From positions 6,007-40,296 of the forward strand of contig CAUDNR010000110.1 in NCBI GenBank assembly GCA_958430865.1: a stretch of 34,290 nucleotides of DNA. Direction: 5' to 3'. Below, in pieces: positions 29,751 through 34,290 of the stretch (its first letter is position 1; every line of letters starts with the position of its first letter). The notes beneath the pieces were generated by a model. The model made no database searches, was not told the DNA's origin, and saw nothing but the letters and a program-made list of their open reading frames with translations. The DNA comes from Entrophospora sp. SA101. Lineage: Eukaryota; Glomeromycota; Glomeromycetes; Entrophosporales; Entrophosporaceae. Position numbers and translations under genes: made by a program.

Positions 29751-32700
29751 TTACTCTTTTATGGAAATATTATCCAAATTCAAATTTTTTAGTTTTTCTT
29801 GTGCTACCTGGATTTTACTTGTTGCTTCTTCAATAAGTTCCATCCTAATAAAGTACATGATTAATTGATTGATTGATATTGATTACCACAAAAAAAAAAT
29901 ATCAAGATTTATTCTTACTCTTTGTCTAAAGCAGTCTCAACTTTGTGTAATTGACTTCCGGTAAGTAAATGAATTTGATTAGAATTAGAATGATTTGATT
30001 TTGACTTTGGCTGATTGTATTTAGACAGTTTTGAGTGCCGTAATTGTATCTTTAAATATATAAAAGTTTTTTTTTTTTAAAAAACAATTATGATTAAATA
30101 TATTATATTATATATATATATATATTATATAAAACAAATTTACCTGTTTTACTTTAGCTTTTAAACCATTTTCATCATTTAAATCTTCTTGAACTCGATT
30201 TAACATATCAAAATACTCATTTTCAAATTCTCCGAGAATTGGATTTGATTGAATTATTCTTTTTTGAAGAATTTGATTGGCTTTACTTTCTAAAAAAGAA
30301 TGTTTTTGTTTGATTTTATTTACACGATCATCCAATTCTGAATTAAGATGTTTATTCTCTTCCATGGTATTTTTAAGATCCTGTAAAAGATCTGCTTGAT
30401 GTTTTATCATTTGAAATTGTAATTTTATTCTTAAAATAAAAATAACTCAAGCCAGTTAATTATATTACATGTGTATAAGGGAATATATAAATCAATATAA
30501 ATACCTATTAATTAATATGTGAGCAGAAGATTTAATTGGTATTATTTCATTAACAATTGTTAACGAAATTCCTCTTATCAATTCACTATTAACCCTATCA
30601 AATTCTTTGGATGATTGTTTATTGCCAATTTGTGACAAAAGAATTGGTTGACAAGTTAATCCTTGAGAAGTTAGAACTTCTTGTAGTTTGATTGGAAACT
30701 CTAGTTTATCTGTTTCGGGAAATCCCATACTTTTCAAACGAGTAACATCATCAATTGACAATTTAATTGGTGTAGTTCTACTCTCTAAAGGAAATCCTTT
30801 TAGTTGCAGTGTGGAAGTTAATATCAGAACCAAATATCCTAGATGAGCATTATCAACTATCACTAAACCTATTAAAGGATCTGGATTACTATTAAACATA
30901 ATTTATAAGTTAAAAATAATTAAATAATATTTTTATATATATATAAATAAATATATATAAAGTTACCTAGGAATCACACAAGCAATCCAACTAACTTCTG
31001 ATTTTTTTTGATTTTTAAAAAATTGTCCCATCGCTGAACTATTACTATTACTATTATCATCATCCTTACTACTACTACTACTATCACCATTATTATTATT
31101 TTTATTATCATCATTAATAGTATCTGTGATAATTTCTTCCAAATCCTTTAACCAATTACCAAGTCGAATTGCATGAACACCTGCAAAATTACACACATAA
31201 AACATGTCTTTGTATTGAGGGTCTTCTAATAGAACTGGATGATTTAATGAAGTTGTAATTTTACTTGAGAAGGGACTATTTGAAGTTGGTGTAACAAAAC
31301 TTTTAATAAATCCTAAATCAATGCTTTCATATAATAAAAGAACAGGAGAGTCAATGAATTCGTTTAATCCCTAATAAAATAAATAAATAAATCATTTATA
31401 TTTGTATATAATAATTATAATAATAAAATTATTAATATTATAAAAATTATTGATTATATATATATTTATTTCCAACAAACGATAAAATAACAATGTACCT
31501 GAATTTTCCAAAATGCTTCAATTTTATCAACTTCAAGAAAGATATCTAATCTACCATTACTAGAAGCTATAACAATTACACTAGTGGGTTGAGTATTCAA
31601 ATAGATTATGTCACTAGCATCAAAAGGATGATGTGATAATTCCAAAGGATTTGGTCTCATTGAAAATGGTCCTTGCAACAATAAATCATTTTGAATATTT
31701 GCAGGAGAAGAAAATTCTACCTTGAATGATGATGGTGGTGATGGTGATGGAAGTTTACTAATTTGTTGAGACACATCACAAATCCATCTGTATTGCAAAT
31801 GATATTGATTATACAAATAATCATACATATGAAGATTTGAATTAGATGGTAAATGTTTTTCAGCCTCTTGATATTTTTTAAAAATTATGCAACTTAGTTG
31901 CTCGATAAATATTCTACTATTAAAGCTTTAATTCATTAAATTATTAAAAGTTAATAATTAGATTTAATGTAATAATATTTTGTAAAAGAAAAATAAATTT
32001 TTTTACCAATTTTTTGGTACTATTGGACACATTGCATAAACATCTCCGTTATCAAATAAAACATATACAGTAAAATTAGACCAGCCTTTATTACCTTGAC
32101 CAAAACAAAAAGAAACTGCTTTTGGTATTTCAGCACCAAAAGAAAAAGTTTTTTCTGGATTTTCACTGAAACAAAATTTCTGTTCTGGCTCATTACAATC
32201 ATTAGATATATTGTACATCCTATCATTTCACAGATAAATAAGTATAAGTAAAAATTTTGTTTTGTTTATAATAAGAATTATATAAATAAATCTAATATAT
32301 TGCCTTAATATTGCATCTTCAGTCAAAACCAATAAATGAGGTATTCTAGTTAGTGGATGCCATAATATCTTTGAAATAGGACTTGATCCTTCCATATGAT
32401 GAAAAGATCCAATTGGATATGTTCTATTTATTTTGATAATTATTTTATAAATATTAAATTAATCTTTTCATTTATATCAATAAATAATATGTAAAAATTC
32501 TTACACACAATCAACTTTTTTTTCTGATGCTGATAAATTAAATTTAACTAATGGTAAGCGAACTACTGCCAATTCGTAATCACCAGCAACCGAAATCACA
32601 TTCCCTTTTTCTTTAAAATTTACTATTAAAGATCTAATTTTAAATTTAATTTTTGGTGTATTAAGTACTATATATTTAACATTCAACATCCATTTTGGTA

Positions 32701-33157
32701 CATGATGATGACTATCATTATCGTCATCATTGTCATGATTACTGTCATCACTTTCAGACATTTCATGCAGTTCATCATTTTCATTTGCATATTGCCAAGC
32801 ATCTTTAAACTCCAATAAATTTAATATTCTTATTTCGGATCCTACAGCTAATATAAGATTATTTCCCTCAATAGCTATACATGTTTGTTTTCTTTTTGGT
32901 TTTCCATAATTCTCCAATCCTATTGCTTTTTATGTTTGATTAGAGAGATGATTTTTTTTTAAAAAATTTTATAAGTAGCTATATTTGTTTAGAGACAAGC
33001 TTATTTATTGATTGTACTTACTATCTCCTGATAATTTTACACTGTCGGAATAAAAAACCGGATGATCACTAACATATTCTAACCAACTTGAATTATCCAT
33101 AATTTTAATTATTGTGGTTTGCAAAATAGTTGATTTTTGCAGATCCGTGTTACCCAT
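29751..33157 (-). CDS. NUP82: Nucleoporin Nup82/Nup88, ten exons
   Basis: A cytoplasmic-face component of the nuclear pore complex that anchors the mRNA export platform. Exons (descending): 33157-33022, 32919-32505, 32423-32304, 32219-32007, 31916-31499, 31370-30967, 30888-30505, 30429-30144, 30049-29919, 29844-29751; all phases agree, giving about 866 residues. An N-terminal beta-propeller (about 1-580) includes LILAVGSEIRILNL, ISKILWHPLTRIPHLLVLTE, SSFKVEFSSP, IIYLNTQPTSVIVIASSNGR and VDKIEAFWKIQ. An Asn/Ser-rich low-complexity insert follows GNWLKDLEEI in exon 6. The C-terminal ~200 residues are coiled coil (DLLQDLKNTMEENKHLNSEL), as expected for assembly with Nup159/Nsp1 partners. A Met at 33100 (MDNSSWLEYVSDHPVF) is an alternative start 19 codons in. 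Intron 3 uses a GC donor. It is somewhat longer than yeast Nup82 (about 710) and human Nup88 (about 740) because of low-complexity inserts. Confidence 0.88.
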
Positions 33158-33718
33158 AATTTTTTTTTACAAAATTCTCTTGTCGCGAAAGATAAATATT
33201 ATAAAACTCTTAATTTTAATATTTTTTAATTCAGTTTTTTTATGAACTTTCCCTAATTAAACTTTATAATATAATCTATAGAAATCTCAAATGTGGTTGA
33301 ATATAAAATATTTAATGAAAATTAAGAAAAATTATATATATATATTTTATTTTCAATTGAAATTTTTTGAAATTTCATTGATCCCTTCCCAAAACTACCT
33401 ATTTTTTGTGAACTTTTCCTAATTAGTATATACAATAAAATATAAAGTGTGGTTAAATGTAAAATATTTAGTGAAAAGTGAGGAAAACCATGTATTTATT
33501 GTTCCTTTTCAATTGAAATTTTTTGAAATTTCCCAAAATTAGCAACACTATTTCTAATTTTTTTTGTGAACTCTCTTTAATTAGCACCTATAACATATTA
33601 TATCAAAATTTCAAGTGTGGTTAAATATAAAACATAGTAAGAAAAGACTGATGATAATGTTTTCCCAATGAAATCTTTTGAATAATAATAATTATTTTTC
33701 AAATTTTGTTTAGCCAGG
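33158..33718. other. Upstream region of NUP82; no gene
   Basis: Three imperfect direct repeats (around 33243, 33410 and 33560) share gtgaactttccctaatta, an ataatata stretch and caagtgtggttaaatataaa, followed by a tttcaattgaaattttttga block, each unit about 160 bp. They form a diverged tandem repeat that may include promoter sequence. Confidence 0.55.
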
Positions 33719-34180
33719 GATGGATGAACAAGATATTGTTTCAAGGGAATATTTAATTGGGATATGTTTTTTATGTCAAATCTGCCTTAGATGCAAAGTA
33801 GATCAAACTTTTCTAAATTATGATTGTGAATTGGAAAAAAAACCTGTTAAAAATGATTTTAATTCAAAAAAAATTTGATCCAACCTCAAATACTTTAAAA
33901 GGGCAACAAATACTTTTATTTAAAGAAAAAATAGATATTATGGATATGGTTTTAGTTTCACCAAAAGTTTTTCTTTTTGTTTTGTAATAGCTGTAATTCA
34001 AACCTTCATAGATCAAAATATAAAATACATACAACTCTACCAACTCAAGAATTCATTACTGCTGCTACTATTACTCAACTAAACCAAGAATTCATTGCTG
34101 CTGCTACCACTGCTCAATTAAATCAAGAATCTACTACCACTACTACTACTCAACCAACTCAAGAATTCATATTTCAATAA
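33719..34180 (+). pseudogene. Broken ORF with Cys motifs and a short C-terminal peptide repeat
   Basis: It starts MDEQDIVSREYLIGICFLCQ, with further Cys (ICLRC), then breaks at an A-run near 33870. It resumes as FDPTSNTLKGQQILLFKEK and, after another shift near 33978, reads FCNSCNSNLHRSKYK. The Cys pairs (CFLCQICLRC; CNSC) suggest metal binding. The end is a peptide repeat with three copies like TQLNQEFIAAAT / TQPTQEFIFQ. Both breaks lie in homopolymers and could be sequencing errors or real decay. I do not recognise the family. Confidence 0.4.
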
Positions 34181-34290
34181 AAAAATGTCATCATCAGTCT
34201 TTTCTTACAATGTTTTAACGGATTTAGCGGATTTTTATATATATTCGGTATACTGGATATTTTTTTAAACCTTCTCATGTCGTACATTAA
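34181..34290. repeat. Dispersed ttagcgga motif
   Basis: tttaacggatttagcggatt followed by tttatatatattcggtatac. The same order of motifs (ttagcgga, then a tact.gg box) occurs at 26812-26860, so this is probably one end of a repeat family. Confidence 0.5.

Overview
The window looks like nuclear DNA of an arbuscular mycorrhizal fungus (Glomeromycotina, most likely Rhizophagus or a close relative). This is inferred from very low GC, many 60-90 bp GT-AG introns, three clear eukaryotic housekeeping genes, and dense, decayed DNA transposons of several superfamilies.

Layout. 1-4262: a satellite-like tandem array, then a DNA transposon with terminal inverted repeats at both ends. Its intron-containing transposase is broken by two single-base frameshifts. 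It is followed by a truncated relative of the transposase. 5346-9502 (minus): replication protein A large subunit in 18 recognisable exons, with an unusual ~280-residue Q/N-rich linker and an extra N-terminal module. 10435-17264 (minus): two copies of an intronless cassette (transposase, conserved spacer, coiled-coil gene). Its reading frames carry twelve in-frame TGA codons, where related proteins or the sequence context call for Trp. A plus-strand gene with a PD-(D/E)XK nuclease-like domain (12359-13889) lies between the copies. A second such gene (17671-19272, minus) follows. 21543-22264 (plus): ribosomal protein S16. 22645-25200 and 26880-29245: fragments of pogo/Tigger-like, hAT, integrase and DDE_3-type elements plus small MITEs. 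25468-25725 (minus): a secreted defensin-like cysteine-rich peptide. 29751-33157 (minus): nucleoporin Nup82/Nup88 in 10 exons. 33719-34180: a broken ORF with a short C-terminal peptide repeat.

Most interesting. The 10.4-12.1 kb and 14.6-17.3 kb cassettes read sensibly only if UGA means tryptophan. They lack the introns of the fungal relative at 1-3.7 kb, and at one homologous position one copy has TGG where the other has TGA. That pattern fits DNA from a genome using translation table 4. Mollicutes-related endobacteria of these fungi are the obvious candidate, and a mitochondrial plasmid is the alternative. The DNA would now be resident and decaying in the host nuclear genome. Database and read-level checks are needed to settle it.
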